63,394 bases of DNA from Phycisphaerae bacterium (GTDB lineage: Bacteria > Planctomycetota > Phycisphaerae > Tepidisphaerales > Tepidisphaeraceae). Both the position numbers and the translations under genes were made by a program. The notes below the pieces were generated by a model. That model was not told the DNA's origin, did not search any database, and worked only from the letters and a program-made list of their open reading frames with translations. Positions 12,200-21,140 of this stretch are shown here, piece after piece (within the stretch, counting starts at the first letter, position 1; every line of letters begins with the position of its first letter). The stretch covers positions 1-63,394 of the forward strand of contig JAICIO010000025.1 of NCBI GenBank assembly GCA_025924315.1. The letters are read 5' to 3'.

Positions 12200-12703
12200 A
12201 TGGGGATTCGGGTGGAACTCAACGGCAAATCAATCGCGATCGTGATCTTCGTCCTCGTCGGCCTCGGCGGATTGCTCGGGGTCGCGTACTACATGCGCAA
12301 CGGCATGACCGACAGCGATTGCCAGGACAACATGATTCAGCTCATGAACCGCGTAAACATGTACCGCCACATGAACGATCAGTTTCCGCCGAGCTGGATG
12401 ATGATCGAGTACATCGGCAACCATAAACTGTCGGAATTCCCCTGCCCCGGCGCCGTCAAGAACGGGGGCGGGCCGCACAGCGCCTCGTCCGACTACATCT
12501 ACATTCCATGGACGAAAGGCGAAGCCGGCGAGGATTGGGACGGCAAGCTTCCGGTTTTCTACGACGCCAGCTATGCGAACCACGGCGGGCGCGGGATCAA
12601 CATCAAATTCTCGGATAATTCGGTGATGTTCGACGAAGGCGGAAAGTGGCTCAAAAACTTCGCGGCTTCGCATCCGAATGCGAAAATCCCGATGCCGCAG
12701 TGA
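12200..12703 (+). CDS. Prepilin-like single-pass membrane protein
   Basis: This encodes 167 residues from the ATG opening [10 protein letters not shown]. An in-frame ATG at 12158 that overlaps the previous stop is an alternative. One membrane helix ([20 protein letters not shown]) is followed by a periplasmic domain. It ends with a segment that resembles the C-terminal part of DUF1559 prepilins: [18 protein letters not shown] stands where those have the FADGHV strand. There is no classical GFTLVEL cleavage site, so processing by prepilin peptidase is doubtful. Confidence 0.65.
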   Translation: MGIRVELNGKSIAIVIFVLVGLGGLLGVAYYMRNGMTDSDCQDNMIQLMNRVNMYRHMNDQFPPSWMMIEYIGNHKLSEFPCPGAVKNGGGPHSASSDYIYIPWTKGEAGEDWDGKLPVFYDASYANHGGRGINIKFSDNSVMFDEGGKWLKNFAASHPNAKIPMPQ

Positions 12704-12706
12704 CAT

Positions 12707-12797
12707 TGTCGGGATTCGGGACTCGGGACTCGGGATTCGGGTGATGAGCATCAACCCCAATCCCCAATCCCGAGTCCCTAATCCCGAATCCCTAATT
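12707..12797. repeat. GGGATTCGGGACTCGGG inverted repeat
   Basis: Short tandem ATTCGGGACTCGGG words are mirrored by CCCGAGTCCCTAATCCCGAAT between two genes. It lies just upstream of the nuoB leader. Confidence 0.7.
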
Positions 12798-12866
12798 CGA
12801 TCCGTCCCAATTGGCAATTCCCGGTTTTATTTGAGACCCGTTCTCCCCAAGGATACCATCTACAGT

Positions 12867-13409
12867 ATGAGCTGGATCGAAAACCGCTTCGAAGAAGGCC
12901 TCATCGTCACGAGCATCGACTTTGCCATCAACTGGGCGCGGAAGAACTCGCTTTGGCCGATGACATTTGGCCTCGCATGCTGCGCCATCGAGATGATGGC
13001 GGTCGGCGCGTCGCGGTTTGATCTGGATCGGTTCGGGGCGGGCGCGTTTCGCGCGACGCCTCGTCAATCCGATCTGATGATCGTCGCCGGCACGGTGAAC
13101 TACAAAATGGCTTCGCGCGTGAAGCGGCTTTATCACCAGATGGCCGACCCGAAGTACGTGATCGCAATGGGCGCGTGCACCGTTGGCGGCGGGCCGTACT
13201 TCAAGTACGGCTACAACGTCGTGAAGGGCGTGGACCTGGTCGTGCCGGTCGATGTGTACGTCCCCGGGTGTCCGCCACGGCCCGAGGCGCTGATGGAAGG
13301 GATCATGCGTTTGCAGGACAAGATCAGCGCCAAGACGATCGGCCTCCCGCGCGGCGCGAAAGCCGTCGCCGACGATCGGCCCCTCATCGCGCCGGCACCT
13401 GCGGTGTAA
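12867..13409 (+). CDS. nuoB: NADH-quinone oxidoreductase subunit B
   Basis: This encodes 180 residues. NuoB carries the terminal iron-sulfur cluster N2 of complex I, which passes electrons to quinone at the membrane interface. The four cluster ligands are visible: the CC pair in LACCAIEM (38-39), C104 in GACTVGG and C135 in VPGCPPRP. The ATG follows AAGGAT. Unusually, no other nuo gene lies nearby, so this is a stand-alone subunit or a remnant of a dispersed complex I set. Confidence 0.95.
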   Translation: MSWIENRFEEGLIVTSIDFAINWARKNSLWPMTFGLACCAIEMMAVGASRFDLDRFGAGAFRATPRQSDLMIVAGTVNYKMASRVKRLYHQMADPKYVIAMGACTVGGGPYFKYGYNVVKGVDLVVPVDVYVPGCPPRPEALMEGIMRLQDKISAKTIGLPRGAKAVADDRPLIAPAPAV

Positions 13410-13425
13410 GGCCGCGCACTTCCAA

Positions 13426-14127
13426 ATGCTCAACCCACTCGTCACGAACTACGTGGACGCGGCGATCGAGCAGCTTCGTCGGCTCGAACTGATCATGACG
13501 CCGGGAAAACTTCCGCCAGAGATGCGCGATGATTCAGTCCCACCGTCGAACGATTGGCGCGGATGGAAGCCCGTGCCAAGCACGGTGACCAACGAGGATC
13601 TCGATGCGATGGAACGCGAGATTGGCCTCAAGTTTCCGCCGCTCTATCGCGAATTTCTTCAGTACAAGCATTTCGTCGATCTCACCGAGCGTGGCGTGCA
13701 ATTCGAGCGACATCTCAGCGACAGCTGGCGCGAGACGCTGCGCAACGCGCATCGCCAGCCGTGGCTCAACGGCACGCTGCTCGACCGCGGATTCATTGCA
13801 TTCGGGCGGGAAACCTTCATGGATGCCGGCCCGGTCTGCTTCGACACAAATCGCCGCGACGCGGGCGGCGATTGTGCGGTCGTCTTCCTCGATCACGAAT
13901 GGGTCGATACCGACAAGGAAGTGAATCTGATCTTCACGAGCAGCGCGAAGATGTTTGAATGCCTCACGCTCGTGGCACAGAACAAGGACTTCCTCTACCA
14001 CACGGCCGGCGAAGACGATCACCTGCTGTCATGGAAACGCGAACGACTGGCGGAGTTTTTTGCGATTGATCCCCAAGGCGCCGGCGGCCCCGCGCGCGAG
14101 TATTGGGGGAATTGGATCGAGTCGTAG
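13426..14127 (+). CDS. SMI1/KNR4 (SUKH) family protein
   Basis: This encodes 233 residues. The SUKH fold is visible from about residue 55: MEREIGLKFPPLYREFL followed by FGRETFMDAGPVCFDT and DCAVVFLDHEW. SUKH proteins are often immunity proteins against polymorphic toxins, but many are isolated cytoplasmic proteins of unknown role. No toxin gene is adjacent. It begins 16 bases after nuoB on the same strand, so the two may be cotranscribed. Confidence 0.85.
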   Translation: MLNPLVTNYVDAAIEQLRRLELIMTPGKLPPEMRDDSVPPSNDWRGWKPVPSTVTNEDLDAMEREIGLKFPPLYREFLQYKHFVDLTERGVQFERHLSDSWRETLRNAHRQPWLNGTLLDRGFIAFGRETFMDAGPVCFDTNRRDAGGDCAVVFLDHEWVDTDKEVNLIFTSSAKMFECLTLVAQNKDFLYHTAGEDDHLLSWKRERLAEFFAIDPQGAGGPAREYWGNWIES

Positions 14128-14198
14128 GGTGCGCTTCAGCGCACCGGTTATTTCCTGGTCCGCGGCGAATAACCGGTGCGCTGAAGCGCACCCTACAA
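14125..14198. repeat. Palindrome of the GTAGGGTGCGCTTCAGCGC family
   Basis: GTAGGGTGCGCTTCAGCGCA is mirrored by TGCGCTGAAGCGCACCCTAC; the first bases overlap the stop codon of the SUKH gene. Lies between convergent genes. Confidence 0.88.
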
Positions 14199-14849
14199 GT
14201 CATCATCATGCGAATGGACGGACTCGGGAGCCACGACTTCAAAACCTCGCGGACCTAGCGTCCGCTTATTCCGCCAGCGGTGGCCGCACTTCTCGCAGAG
14301 ATGATGCGAATCCAGCGTGAGCAGCAATGGCGGAAGAAGGACGACCAAGCCGATCAGCGGTTGGACAAAAAGCAGAACGATTCCCACGCCGATCGCGAGA
14401 AGAAATGACCACGAGCTCGTGAATCGTTCCCGGACGACGTCTTCCGATCCGCACTCCGGGCACTGCTCGATCTCTTCGACAGCATTCGCCTTCGCGGTTT
14501 CGAGAATCTCTCGCGCCAGCTCCGCGTCACCTTCCGGCACCTGCAGCTTGATCCCGCCGACGGCATTGGCGTAGAGCCAATCGGTGGCGACGAGGTTTTC
14601 GTCGATGATCATGCAATCGATGTCTTCGCTTTCAAGCTTGAGTCGCGCGATGTGCGCGTGCGTCGGCTGCCAGAACGTGGCCACGGTCACCCAACGGGTA
14701 GGATCGTTCTCGTCGCCGTCACCATCATCCCATCCGCCATCATCGTCGTATGGAATTTCGGGCGGGAGATCATCATCGTGAACACGATGTGCAGGGGGTG
14801 GGTCCAGAAGCAACGGCATCAAACGTATTTTAGCCGACGCGCTGCTCAT
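14193..14849 (-). CDS. DUF2007-like protein with zinc ribbon and membrane hairpin
   Basis: This encodes 218 residues. After an acidic N-terminus (DDDGGWDDGDGDEND), VTVATFWQPTHAHIARLKLE opens a DUF2007-type alpha/beta domain, a putative signal-transducing fold (about 55-115). CPECGSEDV and CEKCGHRW (about 129 and 187) are two CxxC knuckles flanking a hydrophobic hairpin (about 150-180). Such proteins are thought to sense or bind at the membrane; no partner is visible. Nine bases separate its stop from the upstream gene on the same strand. Confidence 0.75.
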   Translation of the reverse strand: MSSASAKIRLMPLLLDPPPAHRVHDDDLPPEIPYDDDGGWDDGDGDENDPTRWVTVATFWQPTHAHIARLKLESEDIDCMIIDENLVATDWLYANAVGGIKLQVPEGDAELAREILETAKANAVEEIEQCPECGSEDVVRERFTSSWSFLLAIGVGIVLLFVQPLIGLVVLLPPLLLTLDSHHLCEKCGHRWRNKRTLGPRGFEVVAPESVHSHDDDL

Positions 14850-14857
14850 CGTGCAGT

Positions 14858-15856
14858 CTATTTCTTCGGCTGCGCGATATTGCAGGTGATCACGAAGAAA
14901 ACATCGTCGCCGACGGGTTGCGTGGTCGGGCCGTTGACGATCTCACGCTCGCCGTGACAGAGGACGGATTCGCCATCGCCAACGCTGCAGAGTTGCTCGA
15001 ACTTGATCGTTTCGAGTACGGGAACCTGGATCTGGGTCATCTTGTCGGCTGGATCGGCCAGACCAACTTTCATCTCGAGCAAGTTGGCGACTTGCGTTTT
15101 GACTTCTACAGCGACGGTCTTGGTTTCCGGTTTAATGGTCACCTTGGCGCCGACCGCAGCTCCGCTATCGACCGCGGCGATCTCCGGCTCGTAGCTCGGC
15201 TGCGTCGTCGATGCCTTGGCGATTTTTTTCACACCCGACACGAATGCACGACTCGTGGCGACCAGGGCGTAACCGCTCTGTCCATCCGCGAGCATCAAGC
15301 GTGGTTCGGTGATCGAGGTCGTGCACGCTTTCGCGAGCGCGCTGCGCTCATCGGGTGTGATGGACTGCGGATCGTTCGATCCGGGCACCATCGCGGCGAG
15401 GAGTTTCTTCCGCAGCGATTCGTCGAGCTTTTGAATTGCATCCGTCGACATCGTGAAGAGGCGGCATTCGAATAAGACCTGTGCTCGGTTCGGGTTGTTG
15501 GCGTGCGCGACCGCGTCCTTCAGTTCCTGGAGCGTCTGCGGATCGCCGGTGAGATGAATCGTATAACCGGTATCAGGGATCTCCATCAAAACCGGCTTCG
15601 CCCCCGCGGCGACTTTAAGCCAGTGTGCGGCGGCCGCGATTTTTTCTTCACGCGACGGACCTTGATGGATCGCTCGCATTGGATGAATTCCCAGCGACGG
15701 CATCGGATCAGCCGGCCCGAGTTGTAGAATCGGCGAAACATCCAAATCCATCCGTGAATTCTGCGCGGGCGCCTGCTGCACATCCGCCTTCACTTGTGAC
15801 TTAGAGAACATCGGAAAGATGGCGACGATCGCGATCAGCGGAAGCAGCTTTTGCAT
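14858..15856 (-). CDS. Exported secretin-like protein
   Basis: This encodes 332 residues, starting at MQKLLPLIAIVAIFPM, a signal peptide. The middle (QVLFECRLFTMSTDAIQKL) resembles the N3-to-secretin junction of type II secretion secretins, and VAVEVKTQVANLLEMKVGL with IQVPVLETIKFEQL and DGESVLCHG resembles the secretin beta-domain lip. At 332 residues it is too short for a full secretin, so it may be a stand-alone periplasmic domain, a form common in planctomycetes. Function uncertain. Confidence 0.6.
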   Translation of the reverse strand: MQKLLPLIAIVAIFPMFSKSQVKADVQQAPAQNSRMDLDVSPILQLGPADPMPSLGIHPMRAIHQGPSREEKIAAAAHWLKVAAGAKPVLMEIPDTGYTIHLTGDPQTLQELKDAVAHANNPNRAQVLFECRLFTMSTDAIQKLDESLRKKLLAAMVPGSNDPQSITPDERSALAKACTTSITEPRLMLADGQSGYALVATSRAFVSGVKKIAKASTTQPSYEPEIAAVDSGAAVGAKVTIKPETKTVAVEVKTQVANLLEMKVGLADPADKMTQIQVPVLETIKFEQLCSVGDGESVLCHGEREIVNGPTTQPVGDDVFFVITCNIAQPKK

Positions 15857-16000
15857 GCAATGTTCCTGGTGATGATGGCGTCTGAACGATATCGGCAAGC
15901 CCGCCAGATCCAAAGCAATTTCCGCGCATTTGACCTCCCCTTCCACCCCCGTTAGCTTCCACGCCGACTCAATTCCCCAACCGATCCTCGGCGAAGGAGA

Positions 16001-18286
16001 ATGCTCTTGAATGCTGGCCTGAAGTTGGTGCTGCTCGTGCTCGTTTGTGATCTAATCTTTCGCTGCATGGTTGCACGAGGCGATACATGGAAACCGGCCG
16101 ACGGCCCGCTCATGACGCGATGGGCGAAAGATGTCTCGCCCCAGATGGTTCACACCGAATATCCCCGCCCACAAATGGTCCGCGATCAGTGGATCAATCT
16201 GAATGGGCTGTGGGATCTGACAATCGACGACGCGGCGACAAGTGAAAAGATCCTCGTCCCCTTTCCGCCGGAAAGCGCGCTCTCGGGCGTGATGAAAGGC
16301 GGAACGAAGTTCGTCTACAAACGCATCTTCGAAGTCCCACAGGATTGGAACGGCCAGCACGTGTTGTTGCACTTCGGCGCGGTCGATTGGGAAACGATGG
16401 TCGAAGTGAATGGCACGAAGTTCGGTCCGCACAAAGGTGGCTACGACGCGTTCACGTACGACATCACCGCCGCACTGAAGAAAAACGACGACGAACAGGA
16501 GATCCTCGTCACCGCGATCGATCCCACGGACAAAGGCGAACAGCCGCGCGGGAAACAGACGCTCAATCCGCGAGGCATCTGGTACACGCCGACGAGTGGC
16601 ATCTGGCAAACGGTGTGGATCGAGCCGGTGCAGTCGAATTACATCGACTCGCTGACGTTTGACACGAACATCGATACCGGCGAGCTGACGGTTCACTTCC
16701 AAACCGCCGGTGCTCAGGACAAATCCCCCACAGCTGAAGTCGTCGTACGCGATGGCGCGAAAGAAGTCGCGCGGGGGTCGTCGATGCGCGACGTGAAGCT
16801 TAAGGTTCCGAATCCGAAGCTTTGGTCGCCGGATTCGCCGAAGCTTTACGATTTGACCGTGACGCTTCGACATGGCGGCCAAACGCTCGATGTCGTGCAA
16901 AGTTACGTCGGTTTCCGCAAAATCGAAGTGAAGAGCGACGGCAAATTCAATCGCATCTTCCTCAACAACAAGCCACTGTTCCAGGTCGGAATGCTGGACC
17001 AGGGCTTCTGGCCGGACGGTCTCTACACCGCGCCGACCGACGAAGCGCTGAAGTACGACATCCAGCAGACCAAGAAGCTCGGATTCAATCTCATCCGTAA
17101 GCACGTCAAAGTCGAACCGCAGCGGTGGTATTACTGGGCGGACAAGCTCGGCGTGGTCGTGTGGCAGGACATGCCCAGCGCCAACAACGGCCTGTGGCCC
17201 GCCAGTCGAGAGACAACTGCGCCTGAGTTGGTGAGCGAAGCGAAGAAGCAGTACGAACACGAGCTGACGCAGCTGATCGAGCAGCACCGCAACTCACCTT
17301 CGATCATCATGTGGGTCGTATTCAATGAGGGATGGGGCCAATACGACACCGAGCGCGTGACCAAGCTCGCGAAGGATCTCGATCCCTCGCGGCTGGTGAA
17401 CAACGCGAGCGGGTGGACGGATTTCCACGTCGGCGACGTGAACGACATGCACAAGTATCCCGGCCCCGGCGTTCCGCCGCAGGATGGGAAGCGCGCATCC
17501 GTTCTCGGTGAGTTCGGCGGACTCGGCTTGTTCGTCAAAGATCACATGTGGACGAAGAATCACTTCAGCTACGCGGGGATGGAGGATTCGCGCGAGCTGA
17601 CCGACACCTACAAAAAGTTACTCGGCCGGGTGTGGCAACTGCACAACGACGAAGGTTTGTCCGCAGTGGTGTACACGCAGACGACCGACGTCGAGCAGGA
17701 AGCCAACGGCCTGATGACCTACGACCGCGAAGTGGTAAAGATGCCGGTCGAAGAAGTCGCCGCCGCCAATCGGGGCGAATTGCCGCTGGTCTACGCGAAA
17801 GAAGTCGTCGCCACCTCGCGCGCGGAGGGGCAGATCTGGCACTACACCTTCGAAAAACCCGCCGACGACTGGTTCGGCGAGAAGTTCAACGACGCCGCAT
17901 GGAAAACCGGTCCCGGCGGGTTTGGAACGAAAGATACGCCCGGCGCCGTTGTTCGCACGACGTGGAACTCGCCCGACATCTGGATCCGCCGTGAGTTCGA
18001 TCTGCCGGCCGACGCCCTTAAAAGCGTGAATGACCTCAACCTCATCTTTCATCACGACGAGGACTGCGAAGTCTACATCAATGGGCAGCTTGCTTCGAAA
18101 CGCCATCGCTTCACCACCGAATATGTCGAGCAGCCCATCAACGAAGACGCACGCAAGGCGCTTGGCAAAGAGAAAAATGTCATCGCCGTCCACTGCAAGC
18201 AAACCATCGGCGGACAATACATCGATGTTGGCATCGTTCAGCTCTACACGGTTCCGAATCAAACCGCTCGAAAGGGAAATGAATGA
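16001..18286 (+). CDS. Secreted glycoside hydrolase family 2 enzyme
   Basis: This encodes 761 residues. An N-terminal hydrophobic signal (LKLVLLVLVCDLIF) indicates export. Domains in order: sugar-binding jelly roll (about 45-200, with LNGLWDLTIDD), immunoglobulin-like sandwich (200-310), TIM barrel (310-600) and a C-terminal galactose-binding-like domain (610-755). The acid/base is E443 in FNEGWGQ and the nucleophile E504 in VLGEFGG. Family members are beta-galactosidases, beta-mannosidases or beta-glucuronidases; the substrate cannot be read from sequence. The stop overlaps the next ATG (ATGA), tying it to the sugar-binding lipoprotein. Confidence 0.9.
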   Translation: MLLNAGLKLVLLVLVCDLIFRCMVARGDTWKPADGPLMTRWAKDVSPQMVHTEYPRPQMVRDQWINLNGLWDLTIDDAATSEKILVPFPPESALSGVMKGGTKFVYKRIFEVPQDWNGQHVLLHFGAVDWETMVEVNGTKFGPHKGGYDAFTYDITAALKKNDDEQEILVTAIDPTDKGEQPRGKQTLNPRGIWYTPTSGIWQTVWIEPVQSNYIDSLTFDTNIDTGELTVHFQTAGAQDKSPTAEVVVRDGAKEVARGSSMRDVKLKVPNPKLWSPDSPKLYDLTVTLRHGGQTLDVVQSYVGFRKIEVKSDGKFNRIFLNNKPLFQVGMLDQGFWPDGLYTAPTDEALKYDIQQTKKLGFNLIRKHVKVEPQRWYYWADKLGVVVWQDMPSANNGLWPASRETTAPELVSEAKKQYEHELTQLIEQHRNSPSIIMWVVFNEGWGQYDTERVTKLAKDLDPSRLVNNASGWTDFHVGDVNDMHKYPGPGVPPQDGKRASVLGEFGGLGLFVKDHMWTKNHFSYAGMEDSRELTDTYKKLLGRVWQLHNDEGLSAVVYTQTTDVEQEANGLMTYDREVVKMPVEEVAAANRGELPLVYAKEVVATSRAEGQIWHYTFEKPADDWFGEKFNDAAWKTGPGGFGTKDTPGAVVRTTWNSPDIWIRREFDLPADALKSVNDLNLIFHHDEDCEVYINGQLASKRHRFTTEYVEQPINEDARKALGKEKNVIAVHCKQTIGGQYIDVGIVQLYTVPNQTARKGNE

Positions 18287-19275
18287 ACAAGTTCACGCTC
18301 AGCGCACTTCTTGTCCTGTCACTTGTCGTCGGGTGCTCGAAGCACGACGAAACCAAACCAGCCAGCGTCACGACCCAATCCAGCGCGTCGACCGAGTCGT
18401 CGGCCGGAAAGGTCGTCGGCTTCTCGCAGATCGGAGCCGAAAGCACTTGGCGCACGGCGGAGACCGATTCCATTAAATCCGAAGCGCAGAAGCGCGGCGT
18501 CGATCTCCGCTTCGTCGATGCGCAGGGCAAACAGGAGAACCAGATCAAAGCGCTTCGCGCGTTCGTGGCGCAGCACGTGCAGGCGATCATTCTCGCACCG
18601 GTGGTTGAAACCGGTTGGGAACCGGTGCTGAAAGAGGTGAAGGCCGCGAAAATCCCGGTGATCCTCGTCGATCGCGGAATTGATGTGAAAGACGAATCGC
18701 TCTACGCAACGCTCATCGCGTCCGACTTCGTCGCCGAAGGCAAAATGGCCGGCGATTGGCTCGCCAAGAAAACCGAAGGCAAGGCGAACATCGTCGAGCT
18801 GCAAGGCACGCCGGGCGCCGCCCCCGCGAACGATCGCAAGAAAGGCTTTGCCGAGGCGATCGCGTCGCATCCGGACATGAAGATCATCAAGAGCCAGACA
18901 GGCAACTTCAACCGCAACGACGGCAAGGCGACGATGGAAGCCTTCCTCAAATCCGAAGGCAAGAACATCACCGCCGTCTATGCCCACAACGATGACATGG
19001 CGCTGGGCGCGATCCAGGCGATCGAGGAAGCCGGCATGAAGCCCGGCAAGGACATCATCGTCGTCTCAATCGACGGCGTGCATGACGCATTCCAGGCAAT
19101 GGTGGATGGCAAGCTCAATTGCACCGTCGAGTGCAACCCCTTGCTCGGACCGGCCGCTTTCGATGCCGTCGATGCCGTGACAAGCGGGAAGGAACTTCCG
19201 AAGAAGACGATCGTGAAGGACGAACTCTTCGAGCAGGACAAAGCGAAAGAAGTCATCGGATCACGAAAGTACTAA
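18283..19275 (+). CDS. Sugar-binding lipoprotein of an ABC transporter (YtfQ-like)
   Basis: This encodes 330 residues. The N-terminus ends in the lipobox LVVGC, so the protein is membrane-anchored. VGFSQIGAESTWRTAETDS is the hallmark opening of galactofuranose-type binding proteins (YtfQ); AIILAPVVETGWEPVL and VDRGID follow in the expected places. It captures a monosaccharide for the ATPase and permeases encoded at 21141-24723. It starts inside the stop of the GH2 gene, implying that the enzyme releases the transported sugar. A sulfatase gene separates it from the transporter. Confidence 0.9.
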   Translation: MNKFTLSALLVLSLVVGCSKHDETKPASVTTQSSASTESSAGKVVGFSQIGAESTWRTAETDSIKSEAQKRGVDLRFVDAQGKQENQIKALRAFVAQHVQAIILAPVVETGWEPVLKEVKAAKIPVILVDRGIDVKDESLYATLIASDFVAEGKMAGDWLAKKTEGKANIVELQGTPGAAPANDRKKGFAEAIASHPDMKIIKSQTGNFNRNDGKATMEAFLKSEGKNITAVYAHNDDMALGAIQAIEEAGMKPGKDIIVVSIDGVHDAFQAMVDGKLNCTVECNPLLGPAAFDAVDAVTSGKELPKKTIVKDELFEQDKAKEVIGSRKY

Positions 19276-19288
19276 AGTCTGTAAGGCT

Positions 19289-19369
19289 TCGTAGGGTCCG
19301 CTTTAGCGGACCGGTTATTCGCTTTTCCGAACGGACGAGTAACCGGTCCGCTAAAGCGAACCCTACGCG
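19289..19369. repeat. Palindrome of the GTAGGGTCCGCTTTAGCGG family
   Basis: GTAGGGTCCGCTTTAGCGGA is mirrored by TCCGCTAAAGCGAACCCTAC with inner GGTTATT/AGTAACC arms. It lies immediately upstream of the sulfatase; its partner is at 21063-21140. Confidence 0.88.
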
Positions 19370-19387
19370 CACAACCTGGGAGGCGCG

Positions 19388-21046
19388 ATGCGCGAATTGA
19401 GTCGTCGAACTTTCCTCGGTGCGAGCGCCGCGGGGGCTGCGATGCTGGCTTCATCCGGGACTTCCGAACTGCTGGGCGCCTCATCCGACGCCAAGCCCGC
19501 CAAGCGCCCCAACCTCGTCTACGTCTTCGCCGACCAGCTTCGCACGTGCTCGTGCGGATACGCCGGCGATGAAATGGCCCATACGCCGAACATCGACAAG
19601 CTCGCGAAGCGTGGTGTGAACTTCGAGAACGCCATCTCCTCCACGCCGGTCTGCGCGCCCTACCGCGCGTGTCTCATGACCGGCAAGTACCAGTCCTCCA
19701 ACGGCATGGTGATCAACGAGCTTCGCCTCAGCCCCGATCACGAATGTTTCGGCCACGTGCTCACCAAGGGCGGCTACGACACCGCGTACATCGGCAAGTG
19801 GCACATGTGGGCCAATGAATGGGGCAATCACAACCTGCCGCGAAACGCGTTCATTCCGCCCGGTCCTTATCGCCTCGGTTTCGACGGCGAATGGCAAGCG
19901 TACAATTTCAGCCATTGGTACTACAATTCTCCTTATTACAACGACACACCGCACGTCGAGCATTACAAGCAGTATGAGCCCAACGCGCAGACCGATCTCG
20001 CGATCGATTACATCCGCAAGACCAGCAAAGGCGACAAGCCCTTCGCCGTGTTCATGTCGTGGGGTCCGCCGCATCCACCCTGGGGATGGGACAATGTTCC
20101 GCCGGAATTTGCCGAGATGTTCAAAGGCAAGCAGTTTCCACTGCGCGAGAATTACCAGAACGAGCCGACAACTTACGGCGACATGTGGCAAACGCCCCCG
20201 CCGGGCTACAACGAGCGCGTGCAGCAGTTCATGCAGGCCTACTACGCGCAAACCGCGGACATCGACTGGAACGTCGGCCGCTTGATGGACGAGCTCGACA
20301 AGCTCGGTCTCGCGGAAGACACGATCTTCGTCTTCACCTCCGATCACGGCGAAATGTTCGGCTCGCACGGCTATCGCGAAAAGCTGATCTTTTACGAAGA
20401 AGCCGCCCGCATTCCATTTCTCATGCAGTGGAAGGGCCACATCGCTGAAGGCAGCAAAACCGACGCGTGCCTCGACACCCCGGACATCATGGCGACGCTC
20501 CTCTCGCTCATGAATCTCCCGGTGCCAAAAGCGTGCGAAGGCGAAGACCTGAGCAACGTCGCGCTGGGCAAAGGCGGGGCCGAACCCGACGCGGCGTACT
20601 TACAAGGCATGGGCAACACCGCCGCGTGGGTCGATGGAACTGAATGGCGCGCTATGCGCGACAAGCAGCACACCTTCGCCATCTACCGCCGGGACGGAAA
20701 AGAGCTCCTCTTCGACAACCTCGCCGACCCATACCAGAAGAAAAACCTCGCCGAGGATAAAGCGAACGACGCAAAGGTCGCCCACTATCGCGAGCGCCTC
20801 AAGAAATGGATGAAGGACCAGAACGACACGTTCGAAGCCTGCACATGGTACGGCGAACACTGGATCAAGGATCGCAACATCATGCGCGGCGCCAAAGGCG
20901 GAACGCACGACCTCGAAAAGCTCCGCGAAGTCCTGGTCGCCAGCTTCGGCAAGGAGCGCGCCGACGACATCATGAAACCGCGAACCGAACCGCCGCCGCC
21001 CAAACCCGCAACCCAGGGCTCGCCGAAGCAGGATGTGAACTTCTAG
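19388..21046 (+). CDS. Tat-exported sulfatase
   Basis: This encodes 552 residues. SRRTFLGASAAG is a twin-arginine signal, so the enzyme is exported folded. The sulfatase signature CAPYR starts at C89; this Cys becomes formylglycine, the catalytic residue. VYVFADQLR (metal ligands) and FTSDHGEMFGSHG (DHG metal site) are also present. It removes sulfate esters, probably from a sulfated glycan. It sits inside the sugar-uptake cluster but is bracketed by two copies of one palindromic repeat, suggesting later insertion. GGGAGGCGCG precedes the ATG. Confidence 0.92.
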   Translation: MRELSRRTFLGASAAGAAMLASSGTSELLGASSDAKPAKRPNLVYVFADQLRTCSCGYAGDEMAHTPNIDKLAKRGVNFENAISSTPVCAPYRACLMTGKYQSSNGMVINELRLSPDHECFGHVLTKGGYDTAYIGKWHMWANEWGNHNLPRNAFIPPGPYRLGFDGEWQAYNFSHWYYNSPYYNDTPHVEHYKQYEPNAQTDLAIDYIRKTSKGDKPFAVFMSWGPPHPPWGWDNVPPEFAEMFKGKQFPLRENYQNEPTTYGDMWQTPPPGYNERVQQFMQAYYAQTADIDWNVGRLMDELDKLGLAEDTIFVFTSDHGEMFGSHGYREKLIFYEEAARIPFLMQWKGHIAEGSKTDACLDTPDIMATLLSLMNLPVPKACEGEDLSNVALGKGGAEPDAAYLQGMGNTAAWVDGTEWRAMRDKQHTFAIYRRDGKELLFDNLADPYQKKNLAEDKANDAKVAHYRERLKKWMKDQNDTFEACTWYGEHWIKDRNIMRGAKGGTHDLEKLREVLVASFGKERADDIMKPRTEPPPPKPATQGSPKQDVNF

Positions 21047-21062
21047 GGAACGACATTACAAT

Positions 21063-21140
21063 TTGTAGGGTCCGCTTCAGCGGACCGGTTATTCGCATTT
21101 CCGACAGGAGAAATAACCGGTCCGCTGAAGCGGACCCTAC
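21063..21140. repeat. Palindrome of the GTAGGGTCCGCTTCAGCGG family
   Basis: GTAGGGTCCGCTTCAGCGGA is mirrored by TCCGCTGAAGCGGACCCTAC. The last bases are directly followed by the ATG of the ABC ATPase. Confidence 0.88.

Noticed and set aside
14858-15856. Complete type II secretion secretin
   Set aside because: The protein is about half the usual length and lacks the full set of N domains and the pilotin-binding tail.
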